Assembly: GCA_903869665.1 (NCBI GenBank)
Contig: CAIPZZ010000089.1
Span: 1-33,660 of the forward strand
From: an uncultured Opitutia bacterium
Lineage (GTDB): Bacteria; Verrucomicrobiota; Verrucomicrobiia; Opitutales; Opitutaceae
DNA: 33,660 bases
Direction: 5' to 3'
How positions within the stretch are numbered: the stretch's first letter is position 1; each line of letters begins with the position of its first letter. A program made the translations under genes and the position numbers. Shown here in pieces: positions 19,800-28,001 of this stretch. Under the pieces are notes generated by a model. The model did no database searches. It saw only the letters and a program-made list of their open reading frames with translations, and was not told where the DNA came from.

Positions 19800-20864
19800 A
19801 TGTCAGACCCAACCACATCCGGCGGCACGCCGGCGGCATCCGCCGCCACGCCGACCGAGACCGCCACACCGCCATCCTTCGGCGCGTTTGGCTCCAGCCG
19901 GGGAACCGGCCTCGCCCGCGGCAAACGTCCCGCCCCCGCCGCCGCCCAAACCGCGTCCGGCCCTGCAGCGGGCTTCCAACCCAGTGCCATCGCGGTGCTC
20001 CGCCCGAAAAGCGAATACGTCAACCCGTTCACGGGTGAAACATCCGTGGGCGCTCCGCCCGTCAACGAGCCTGCCATCCCCCAGGCCGCCCAGCCCGCAA
20101 CTCCCGCCCCCGTGGCCCCGCCACCCGCCCCGGCCCCGGTTCCCGTCCGCGCTACCGCACCCGTTGTGGCGCCGCCCGCGCCCGTGTCCCCCTGTCCGAG
20201 CGCACCCGCGCCGGACTCCCCCCCGCGTCTCAACATCCTCCCGCCCGAGCAGGCCCCCCGCGCCTCGCACAGCTGGGAGTCGCCCGGCGCTCCCACCCCC
20301 GCCGCCACGCGGCACGAAGCCCGCGAGCCGCGTCAGAGCGAGCGCTACCCGCGCCGCGACCGCGAGGGTGGTGACGCCCGCCAGATCTTCCGGCCCGAGC
20401 AGGCCGAGCGGACCGAACCCCGTGGCGACCGGCCCGACACCCGCGCCACGAAACCCGAGCCCCGCGCGGCCAAGCTTGACGCCTCCGCGCCCGAAATGCC
20501 GCTGGAGGCTAAGTCGCCCGGCTTTTTCGGCTGGCTGAAAAGCCTCTTCGGCGGCGGCACCAAGCCCGCCAGAGACAAGCCTTCCTCCCATCGTTCCGGC
20601 GAATCCTCGCGCCACGGCCCGTCGCACAGCTCATCCTCACCCGCGGGCGACGGTCCCCGCCATGAGGGCGGCGAGCGCCGCCGCCGCCGGCGCGGCGGTC
20701 GCGGACGTAACCGCCACCGCGACGGCCAGTCCGGCGGCGAACACGCGCCGCGCTCCGAAGGTGGCGAGTCCTCCGGCAGCCACCAGCGGCACCACCACTC
20801 CGGCGAACACCGGCACCACCGCCATGAAGGCGGCGGCTCGGGCGGCAACCGCCCCGCGAGTTAA
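19800..20864 (+). CDS. Hypothetical intrinsically disordered Pro/Ala- then Arg/His/Gly-rich protein
   Basis: ORF after cgaaaaccaaagaca; ends before a terminator. Tail ERRRRRRGGRGRNRHRDGQ...HQRHHHSGEHRHHRHEGG. Confidence 0.6.
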   Translation: MSDPTTSGGTPAASAATPTETATPPSFGAFGSSRGTGLARGKRPAPAAAQTASGPAAGFQPSAIAVLRPKSEYVNPFTGETSVGAPPVNEPAIPQAAQPATPAPVAPPPAPAPVPVRATAPVVAPPAPVSPCPSAPAPDSPPRLNILPPEQAPRASHSWESPGAPTPAATRHEAREPRQSERYPRRDREGGDARQIFRPEQAERTEPRGDRPDTRATKPEPRAAKLDASAPEMPLEAKSPGFFGWLKSLFGGGTKPARDKPSSHRSGESSRHGPSHSSSSPAGDGPRHEGGERRRRRRGGRGRNRHRDGQSGGEHAPRSEGGESSGSHQRHHHSGEHRHHRHEGGGSGGNRPAS

Positions 20865-20900
20865 ACCTTGCCAAGCCGCACCGCAACGCACGCAGTTTCA

Positions 20901-20932
20901 AAGCGTCCGCCTCACCGGCGGGCGCTTTTTTT
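20901..20932 (+). terminator. Rho-independent terminator
   Basis: AAGCGTCCGCC-tcacc-GGCGGGCGCTT followed by a T run. Confidence 0.85.
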
Positions 20933-20991
20933 AGGTTCCGCGCCCGCGCCACGCTTTCATCCTTCATCCTTCTGCATCCATCCTTTTCGCA

Positions 20992-22284
20992 ATGTCCGAT
21001 CTCATTGTCCATGGCGGCAGGCCGCTGTCCGGCACCATTGTTCCTTCGGGCAACAAAAATTCTGTCCTGCCCATCCTCTGCGCCTCGCTCCTCACCGACG
21101 CGCCCGTGACGCTCCGCAACGTCCCCGATATCACCGACGTTGAAAAACTCGCCGCATTTTTCGCCGAGCAGGGCTCGCGCATCACCTGGGACAAGGCCGC
21201 CGCCACCATGCGCCTCGACCACTCCACCTTCGAGCCGCACCGCCTCGCCGCCGGCCTGCCCGACGGTATGCGCTCCTCCGTCCTGCTCTTCGCGCCGCTC
21301 CTGCACCGGCTGAAAAAACTCTCCCTCCCCGGCAACGCCAAGGGCTGCGCGCTTGGCATCCGCGAGCTCGACCCGCACCTGGAAATCCTCGCCAAACTCG
21401 GTGCGAAAATTTCCCGCGCCCGCGGCGGGCTCACGCTTTCGCTCCCGAATAAATTCTCCGGCGCGCGCCACTGGCCCGACTACATGAGCGTGACCGCGAC
21501 GGAAAATTTCCTCATGGCCGCCGCTGTCGCCGAGGGTGAATCCGTCCTTATCAACGCCGCCAGCGAGCCGCACGTTCAGGACCTTTGCGTCGTGCTCAAC
21601 CAGATGGGCGCACGCATCACCGGACTTGGCACCAGCCGTCTCGCCGTCGAGGGAGTCGCCCGCCTGCGCGGCGGCACGTTCACCATCAGCACCGATTACC
21701 ATGAGGTCGTCACCTTTCTCGCGCTCGGCGCGATCACCGGCGGCGACGTGCGCGTGAAAAATTCCGTCCCGGAGCACTTCGACCTTATCGCGCGCGCGTT
21801 CGCCAAGCTCGGTGTCTCGGTCGAGCACGACGGCACCACCGCCCGCGTCCGCAAAAACCAAAAGCTCCGCATCACCGAACCGTTCACCACCAATCTCCTG
21901 CCGAAAATTGAGGCCGCGCCGTGGCCGTATTTCCCGGTGGACCTGCTCCCGCTGATGGTCGCGCTCAGCACGCGTTGCGAGGGCACCGTGCATTTCTGGA
22001 ACAAGGTCTATGAAAACGGCTTTTCCTGGATCCCCGAGCTGGCGAAATTCGGCGCGCACGCCGTGGTGAGCGACCCGCACCGCATCGTCGTGTTCGGCAA
22101 CCGCCCGCTCCGCCCCGCCGAGGTCGTCTCGCCCTACGTCATCCGCGCAACCGTGGCGCTGACGATGGTGGCCGCATCCATCAAGGGCCGCTCCGTCGTG
22201 AAAAACGCCGACACCATCCGCCGCGCCCACCCCCGCTTCGTCGAAAACCTCCGCACCCTTGGTGCGGAGCTCGAGTGGAAGTGA
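20992..22284 (+). CDS. murA: UDP-N-acetylglucosamine 1-carboxyvinyltransferase (MurA-like, divergent)
   Basis: GTIVPSGNKNSVLPILCASLL; GCALGIRELDPHLEILAKLGAK aligned to the MurA Cys loop; FPVDLLPLMVAL. Confidence 0.82.
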   Translation: MSDLIVHGGRPLSGTIVPSGNKNSVLPILCASLLTDAPVTLRNVPDITDVEKLAAFFAEQGSRITWDKAAATMRLDHSTFEPHRLAAGLPDGMRSSVLLFAPLLHRLKKLSLPGNAKGCALGIRELDPHLEILAKLGAKISRARGGLTLSLPNKFSGARHWPDYMSVTATENFLMAAAVAEGESVLINAASEPHVQDLCVVLNQMGARITGLGTSRLAVEGVARLRGGTFTISTDYHEVVTFLALGAITGGDVRVKNSVPEHFDLIARAFAKLGVSVEHDGTTARVRKNQKLRITEPFTTNLLPKIEAAPWPYFPVDLLPLMVALSTRCEGTVHFWNKVYENGFSWIPELAKFGAHAVVSDPHRIVVFGNRPLRPAEVVSPYVIRATVALTMVAASIKGRSVVKNADTIRRAHPRFVENLRTLGAELEWK

Positions 22285-22289
22285 GCAGC

Positions 22290-22402
22290 ATTTTCGATTT
22301 TTTGCATTTCGTTTTTGGATTTCGCTAGCCAACCACACACTCTGCCTCATCCGCCTTCCGCTGTGCCCGAACCCAAAATCCAAAACCCAAAATCCAAGAT
22401 CG
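22290..22402. repeat. CCAAAATCC-type dispersed repeat with partial inverted partner
   Basis: Left: cgattttttgcatttcgtttttggatttcg; right: cccaaaatccaaaacccaaaatccaagatcg. Confidence 0.6.
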
Positions 22403-23445
22403 CCGCCACGCCCCCGGCGGCGACGGGCCTCGGCTACATCACCTCCACCCTCGCCGCGCCTGTCTCCCCGGCGGAGGCGGCGCTGCGGCCGCTGTCGTTC
22501 GGTGACTTCACCGGCCAGTTAAAGACCGTCGAGCGTCTGCAGGTCATGGTCGGCGCGGCCAAGAAACGCGGCGAACCGCTCAATCACATCCTGCTCGCCG
22601 GCCCGCCTGGGCTCGGCAAGACCACGCTCGCGTTCATCCTCGGCCATGAGCTGGGCAAAAACGTCCGTGTCACATCCGGCCCCGTCGTTGAAAAGGCGGG
22701 TGACCTCGCCGGCCTGCTCACCAACCTCGAGGAGGGCGACATCCTCTTCATTGACGAGATCCACCGCATCCCGAAGACCGTCGAGGAATACCTCTACTCG
22801 GCGATGGAGGACTTCCGCCTCGACATCATGATTGACCAGGGGCCCAACGCCCGGAGCGTGCGCCTCACCATCCCGCGCTTCACGCTCGTCGGCGCGACCA
22901 CGCGCGCCGGCCTGCTCACCGCGCCGCTACGCTCGCGTTTCACGTTGCAGACGCGCCTCGATTACTACGACCACGCGACGCTCAAGGGCATCGTCCACCG
23001 CAGTTGCGGCCTGCTCGGCGTGCCGGTCGAGGACGAGGGCGCGCACGAGATCGCCACGCGCTCGCGCGGCACGCCCCGCATCGCCAACAACCTGATCAAT
23101 TTCTGCCGTGACTACGCGCAGGAACGCGCCAAGGGGAAAATCACCCGACCCGTCGCCGCCGACGCGCTGGAGCTGCTGGAGATTGACGCGCGCGGCCTCG
23201 ACGAGATGGACAAGCGCATGCTGCGCATCATGGCCGAGAACTATCGCGGCGGCCCCGTCGGCATGAGCACCATCGCGGTCGCCGTCGGCGAGGAGGCCGA
23301 AACGCTGGAGGAGGTCCACGAGCCGTTCCTCATCCAGGAAGGCTACCTGCAACGCACCCCGCAAGGCCGCGCCCTCACCGCCAAAGGCTACGCCGCCATC
23401 GGCCTGAAACCCGCCCCCGGCGACGGTCAGGGCGCGCTGCTGTGA
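22315..23445 (+). CDS. ruvB: Holliday junction ATP-dependent DNA helicase RuvB (start uncertain; GTG near 22362 also possible)
   Basis: [76 protein letters not shown]. Confidence 0.95.
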   Translation: MDFASQPHTLPHPPSAVPEPKIQNPKSKIAATPPAATGLGYITSTLAAPVSPAEAALRPLSFGDFTGQLKTVERLQVMVGAAKKRGEPLNHILLAGPPGLGKTTLAFILGHELGKNVRVTSGPVVEKAGDLAGLLTNLEEGDILFIDEIHRIPKTVEEYLYSAMEDFRLDIMIDQGPNARSVRLTIPRFTLVGATTRAGLLTAPLRSRFTLQTRLDYYDHATLKGIVHRSCGLLGVPVEDEGAHEIATRSRGTPRIANNLINFCRDYAQERAKGKITRPVAADALELLEIDARGLDEMDKRMLRIMAENYRGGPVGMSTIAVAVGEEAETLEEVHEPFLIQEGYLQRTPQGRALTAKGYAAIGLKPAPGDGQGALL

Positions 23446-23503
23446 AATGCGAGCTGACATCCGTGCGAATCAGTGTTATCCGCGTCTCTCTCCTTTTATC
23501 TGA

Positions 23504-25096
23504 ATGAGCACTTCCCGTCCGCCCGTCCTCCTCGTCATCCGTGATGGCTGGGGCAAAAATCCCGATCCTTCGCAAGACAAGTGCAACGCCACCGTCCTTG
23601 CGCGCAAGCCGTGCGACGACGCGCTCCACGCGCGCTGGCCGCGCACGCTCGTCGCCGCCAGCGGTCTCGACGTGGGCCTGCCCGATGGCGTCATGGGCAA
23701 CAGCGAGGTCGGCCATGAGAACATCGGCGCGGGCCGCATCGTGGATCAGGAACTCGTTCGCCTGAACAAGCTCTTCTCCGAAAAGCGCCTCGCCTCGAAC
23801 CCCGTCTGGCGCGCGGCCGTCGCGCGCGTGAAGGCGAAACCGGGTGCGAAACTCCACCTCATGGGCATCGTAAGCGACGCCGGCGTTCACGGGATGCTGG
23901 AGCATCTCTACGGCATCTTGCGGCAGGCCAAGGAGGATGGACTGAGCGCCAGCCAAGTTTTCATCCACGCTTTCACCGACGGGCGCGACACGCCGCCGCA
24001 GAGCGGCCTCGGCTACGTCCGGCAGGTCGAGGTGGAGTGTCAGAAAATCGGCGTCGGGAAAATTGCCACGGTCTGCGGGCGCTTCTGGGCGATGGACCGC
24101 GACAACCGTTGGGAGCGCGTGCAAAAAGCCTACGATCTGCTCACCGGCCGCGCCATCGCCGCGACCGCGCCGAGCGCGGCAGCGGCAGTGGAAAACTATT
24201 ATGCGCACCCGCTCAGCGCGACGCAGAACGGCGACGAGTTTGTCGCCGCGACCGCCATCGTCGGCGTCGACGGCAAGCCTGTGGCCACCATCGGTGATGG
24301 CGACGCGGTGCTGTTCTACAACTATCGCGGCGACCGCCCGCGCGAGATTACCCGCGCCTTCGTGATGGACGACTTCAAAGGCTTCGACCGCGGCAAGAAG
24401 CTCGATCTCTACTACGCCACGATGACCGAGTATGAGAGCGGCCTGCCCGTCCACGTCATCTCGCCGAAGCCCGAGCCGCTAAAAAACATTTTGGGGCAGG
24501 TCGTGAGCGACGCCGGCCTCGCACAGTTTCGCTGCGCCGAGACGGAGAAAAACCCGCACGTGACGTTTTTCTTCAACAACTACCGCAGCACGCCCTTCCC
24601 CGGCGAAGACCGCGCGTGCCCCGCCAGCCCCAAGGTGCCAACCTACGATATGCAGCCCGAGATGTCGGCCGCCGAGGTCACGGCCGCGGCGAAGGCCGCG
24701 ATCCTCTCCGGCAAATACAGCCTCATCGTCGTCAACTACGCCAATCCCGACATGGTCGGCCACACTGGATCGCTACCCGCCGCGATCAAGGCGGTCGAGG
24801 CAACCGACGCCGGCGTAGGCGAGTTGCTCGTCGCCTTGGACAAGGTGGGCGGTCGCGCCGTGATCCTCGCCGACCACGGCAACTGCGAGCAGATGTGGGA
24901 CACCGCGCACAATTCGCCGCACACCTCGCACACGTTGAACCTCGTCGAGGTCTTCGTGGTAGGCGAAGGTTTCGCCGCCGGGAAAACCAAGCTGCGCACC
25001 GGCGGCCGCCTCGCCGACATCGCCCCGACCGTGCTCGCCCTCCTCGGCCTGCCCAAGCCGGCGGAGATGACCGGGGAGAGCTTGGTGGTGGCGTAG
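23504..25096 (+). CDS. gpmI: 2,3-bisphosphoglycerate-independent phosphoglycerate mutase
   Basis: VLLVIRDGWGKNP, LPDGVMGNSEVGHENIGAGRIV, HAFTDGRDTPPQSG, GRFWAMDRDNRWERV, ADHGNCEQMWD. Confidence 0.96.
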   Translation: MSTSRPPVLLVIRDGWGKNPDPSQDKCNATVLARKPCDDALHARWPRTLVAASGLDVGLPDGVMGNSEVGHENIGAGRIVDQELVRLNKLFSEKRLASNPVWRAAVARVKAKPGAKLHLMGIVSDAGVHGMLEHLYGILRQAKEDGLSASQVFIHAFTDGRDTPPQSGLGYVRQVEVECQKIGVGKIATVCGRFWAMDRDNRWERVQKAYDLLTGRAIAATAPSAAAAVENYYAHPLSATQNGDEFVAATAIVGVDGKPVATIGDGDAVLFYNYRGDRPREITRAFVMDDFKGFDRGKKLDLYYATMTEYESGLPVHVISPKPEPLKNILGQVVSDAGLAQFRCAETEKNPHVTFFFNNYRSTPFPGEDRACPASPKVPTYDMQPEMSAAEVTAAAKAAILSGKYSLIVVNYANPDMVGHTGSLPAAIKAVEATDAGVGELLVALDKVGGRAVILADHGNCEQMWDTAHNSPHTSHTLNLVEVFVVGEGFAAGKTKLRTGGRLADIAPTVLALLGLPKPAEMTGESLVVA

Positions 25097-25104
25097 GGAT
25101 TTAT

Positions 25105-25169
25105 GGTGGAACGCGACGTCCCGGCGCGTTTGCTTCGTAGAAGAGCGCGCCGGGACGTCACGCTCCACC
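25105..25169. repeat. Palindromic repeat: 24-bp arms GGTGGAACGCGACGTCCCGGCGCG / CGCGCCGGGACGTCACGCTCCACC
   Basis: Two mismatches across 24 bp; second family member at 29853-29915. Confidence 0.88.
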
Positions 25170-25236
25170 CTTGCACGCATAGACGCCGGTTTTTCCGATT
25201 TGTGTCATGCGCGGTGTCTGCAACAACCTCTCCCAG

Positions 25237-26208
25237 ATGGCAGACAACACAACCGCCCAGCCGACAGAGCAGCCGCCGCGCCGTCGCGCGCGCCGGTGGT
25301 GGTTCGCGCTCGGCGTCGCCGCTCTGGCGCTGGCGGGCTGGTGGTTTGGCGTCGAGCTGCCGGAGCGGCGGGCGGCGGCGGAGCTGAAACGCCAGCAGGC
25401 GGAGAAATCGTTCCGCATCGCCGACCTTGGCCTCGACATGGTCTGGATTCCGCCGGGCACGTTTCGTATGGGCACATCGGCGCAGAGCGCGCCGGTGCGG
25501 TGGTTCTACGACCTCAGAGCAAAAATCACAGATCGGCCAAATCCTGACTATCAACATACCCAAGATTGGCCCGCGACATGGGTGATGCTGACGCGGCCGT
25601 TTTGGCTGGGGCGGACAGAGGTGACGCAGGCGCAGTGGCAGGCGATCATGGGCGACAACCCGAGCTATTTCAAAGGCGAGGACCTGCCGGTTGAAAATGT
25701 GTTATGGGAAGACGCGATGGAATTTTGCCGGAAGCTGACGGAGCGCGAGCGCGCGGTAGGCCACCTGCCCAAAGGTTACGCCTACACGCTGCCGACGGAG
25801 GCGCAGTGGGAATACACATGCCGCGGCGGGACGATCGGTGACTACGCGGGCGACCTCGATGCGCTGGCGTGGTATAACAAAAACAGCGGCGGCATGCCGC
25901 ATCCGGTCGGCACAAAACAAGCGAACGAGTGGGGCCTGTATGACATGGAAGGCAACGTGTGGGAGTTGTGCACAGATTGGCTTGATGACTATCCCGGGGG
26001 CGACGTGACAAATCCAAAGGGTCCGTCTTCGAGCCTGAGCCACTCCCGTGTCATACGCGGCGGCAGTTGGTTCAACTCCGCGCTGGAGGGGGCCCACCGG
26101 GACGGGAATACGACGGGGGATCGCAGCACCAATATCGGCTTCCGCCTCGCCCTCGCGCCTGCCGCAGTTGCTTCGCCGGCACCCGCCGCGACAACGAAAA
26201 AAAACTGA
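25237..26208 (+). CDS. SUMF1/FGE-sulfatase-domain protein, N-terminal membrane-anchored
   Basis: N-terminal TM segment; MVWIPPGTFRMGT, EVTQAQWQAIMGDNPS, LPTEAQWEYTCRGGT, YDMEGNVWELCTDW, RVIRGGSWFN, NIGFRLA. Confidence 0.9.
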   Translation: MADNTTAQPTEQPPRRRARRWWFALGVAALALAGWWFGVELPERRAAAELKRQQAEKSFRIADLGLDMVWIPPGTFRMGTSAQSAPVRWFYDLRAKITDRPNPDYQHTQDWPATWVMLTRPFWLGRTEVTQAQWQAIMGDNPSYFKGEDLPVENVLWEDAMEFCRKLTERERAVGHLPKGYAYTLPTEAQWEYTCRGGTIGDYAGDLDALAWYNKNSGGMPHPVGTKQANEWGLYDMEGNVWELCTDWLDDYPGGDVTNPKGPSSSLSHSRVIRGGSWFNSALEGAHRDGNTTGDRSTNIGFRLALAPAAVASPAPAATTKKN

Positions 26209-27368
26209 TGCGCGTCCTCGTCCTCACCTCCAGCACGGGCGGCGGGCACAATACCCGGGCGCGCGCGTTTGCCGCGTGGGCCAAGCGCGAGGCGGACCTC
26301 GGGCTCGACGTGGCCATCCATCAGGCGCTGGAGGATACGCACGGGCTCTACCGTTTCGGCGTCGGGCTCTACAACTGGATCCAGAGCACCGCGCCCCGGC
26401 TGCATCACATCTATTTCAATTTTCTGGAGCTGGGCGGGCTGCTTAAGTCGCCGGCGCGCATGGTGGGGGCGGAAAAATTCCGTGCGGTCGTGCGGGAGCA
26501 CCGGCCCGGTGCGGTGCTGAGCGTCCACGGCTCGCTCAACCACGGTTTCTTCGGGCTCGCGCGCGAGACGTTGCGCGCCGCGCCGCCGCGTTGCTCGACC
26601 TACTGCGGCGAGCTGTTCGGTGGCTACGGTTTCAGCCGGCATTGGGTCAACCCGCGCGCCGACCTGTTTATCGGCGCGGTGGAGGAGTGCGCGGCCGAGG
26701 CGCAGCGGCTCGGTATGGCCGCGGAGCAGGCGCGCTTGGGCGGGTTTCTGCTCGACCCGGCGTTCTACGCGCCGCCGCTGACGGAGACGGAGCGGCGCGC
26801 GGTATTGCGGGAGCGACACGAGCTGGATCCCGACCGTTTCACCCTGTTGCTCACCACCGGCGCGGTCGGCGCGAACAACCACTTGGCGCTACTGGAGTCG
26901 CTGCTGCGCTCGCGGTTGCGCCCGCAGGTCATCGCGGTGTGCGGGCGTTCGACGCAAGTGTGGCAGGATGTGGCGGCTTGGGGCATGGCGCACCCGGAGA
27001 TTCCGCTGCACGCGATCGAGTTCACCGACCGCATGGCCGAGCTGCTGCAATGCGTGTCGGCCGTAGTGGCGCGCCCTGGCACCGGCACCACGAGTGAGGC
27101 GATGCTCTGCGGCTGCCCGATCATCTTCAACGGCCTCGGTGGCGTGATGCCGCAGGAGATGATCACGGTGAAGTTCGCCCGCGCGCACGGCTTCGCCCGC
27201 GTGCTGCGGCGCGCCCGCGACCTGCCCGCGCTGCTGGAGCCGCTGATGGCCGCCCCCGACACCCTCGCCACCGCGCGCGCTGCAATGCTCGCCGCCCGGC
27301 CGCCCGGCACGCCGCGGGGAGTCCTTGAAATGGTCGCCGGGCTCCCGCACGCTGCGCCCCGCGCATGA
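26208..27368 (+). CDS. MGDG synthase / MurG-like family glycosyltransferase
   Basis: MRVLVLTSSTGGGHNTRARAFAAW N-terminus; ARPGTGTTSEAMLCGCPIIFN C-terminal motif; overlaps the upstream stop (TGATG). Confidence 0.85.
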   Translation: MRVLVLTSSTGGGHNTRARAFAAWAKREADLGLDVAIHQALEDTHGLYRFGVGLYNWIQSTAPRLHHIYFNFLELGGLLKSPARMVGAEKFRAVVREHRPGAVLSVHGSLNHGFFGLARETLRAAPPRCSTYCGELFGGYGFSRHWVNPRADLFIGAVEECAAEAQRLGMAAEQARLGGFLLDPAFYAPPLTETERRAVLRERHELDPDRFTLLLTTGAVGANNHLALLESLLRSRLRPQVIAVCGRSTQVWQDVAAWGMAHPEIPLHAIEFTDRMAELLQCVSAVVARPGTGTTSEAMLCGCPIIFNGLGGVMPQEMITVKFARAHGFARVLRRARDLPALLEPLMAAPDTLATARAAMLAARPPGTPRGVLEMVAGLPHAAPRA

Positions 27369-27916
27369 AGAAACCCGTCCGCCCGACCGTCTGGCTCCGC
27401 CTCATCGCCGGGGCCGTGCTGCCCGCGTTCCGCGAGGCGGCGGCCGCCCGACGCGCGATGGCCGGCGACGCGAAGCCCGGCCTGCGGGCACTGCTGCTGC
27501 CCACGGCGCGCGACCTGGAAAGCGAGGCCGTCGCGCGCGCCCACACGGCGCTCGGCTATGGCACGGCGCTGCGCGGCGCGGTCATCCTCGGCGCGCACGA
27601 CCCAGCCTCGCGCGGCGTGCTCGCGCACACGGCCGACGGCACGGCGCGTTTTATCATTCCGGAGCTCGGGTTCGACCGTTGGCTGAGACTGGAGCGTGGC
27701 GCGCTGCGCGGCGGGCGCGGCGAACCGCCCGCGCCGGCGGACGTGACGCTGTCCTTTCCCCGCTGGCGCACCGCGCTGGCGGCGCTGCGCGGCGAGCTCG
27801 ATGAGATGGCCGCGCTCGGCACGGGCGACCTCGTCATCTCCGGCAGCCTGCCGCTGGCCGACCATCTGAACCTCGTGCTCCAGCGCATGGCCGACTATTT
27901 TCCCCCGAGCAAATGA
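27365..27916 (+). CDS. Conserved-looking hypothetical protein, possibly SCP2-like
   Basis: ATGA overlap with the glycosyltransferase stop; C-terminal VTLSFPRWRTALAALRGELDEMAALGTGDLVISGSLPLADHLNLVLQRM resembles SCP2-fold C-termini (weak). Confidence 0.65.
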   Translation: MKKPVRPTVWLRLIAGAVLPAFREAAAARRAMAGDAKPGLRALLLPTARDLESEAVARAHTALGYGTALRGAVILGAHDPASRGVLAHTADGTARFIIPELGFDRWLRLERGALRGGRGEPPAPADVTLSFPRWRTALAALRGELDEMAALGTGDLVISGSLPLADHLNLVLQRMADYFPPSK

Positions 27917-27967
27917 GCACCACGGGTGTCATAAACGCCTCCGCCAGCGTATTCGCCTTCGCCCTGA

Positions 27968-27988
27968 GGGCGCAGCAAGACTGCGCCC
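27968..27988. repeat. Hairpin repeat GGGCGCAG-CAAGA-CTGCGCCC
   Basis: Perfect 8-bp stem just upstream of the aminotransferase start. Confidence 0.7.
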
Positions 27989-28001
27989 CTACATCACAGC
28001 G

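Noticed and set aside
20509-22383. 624-aa minus-strand ORF antisense to murA
   Set aside because: Antisense of a clear MurA-like gene; composition typical of a GC-rich shadow ORF.
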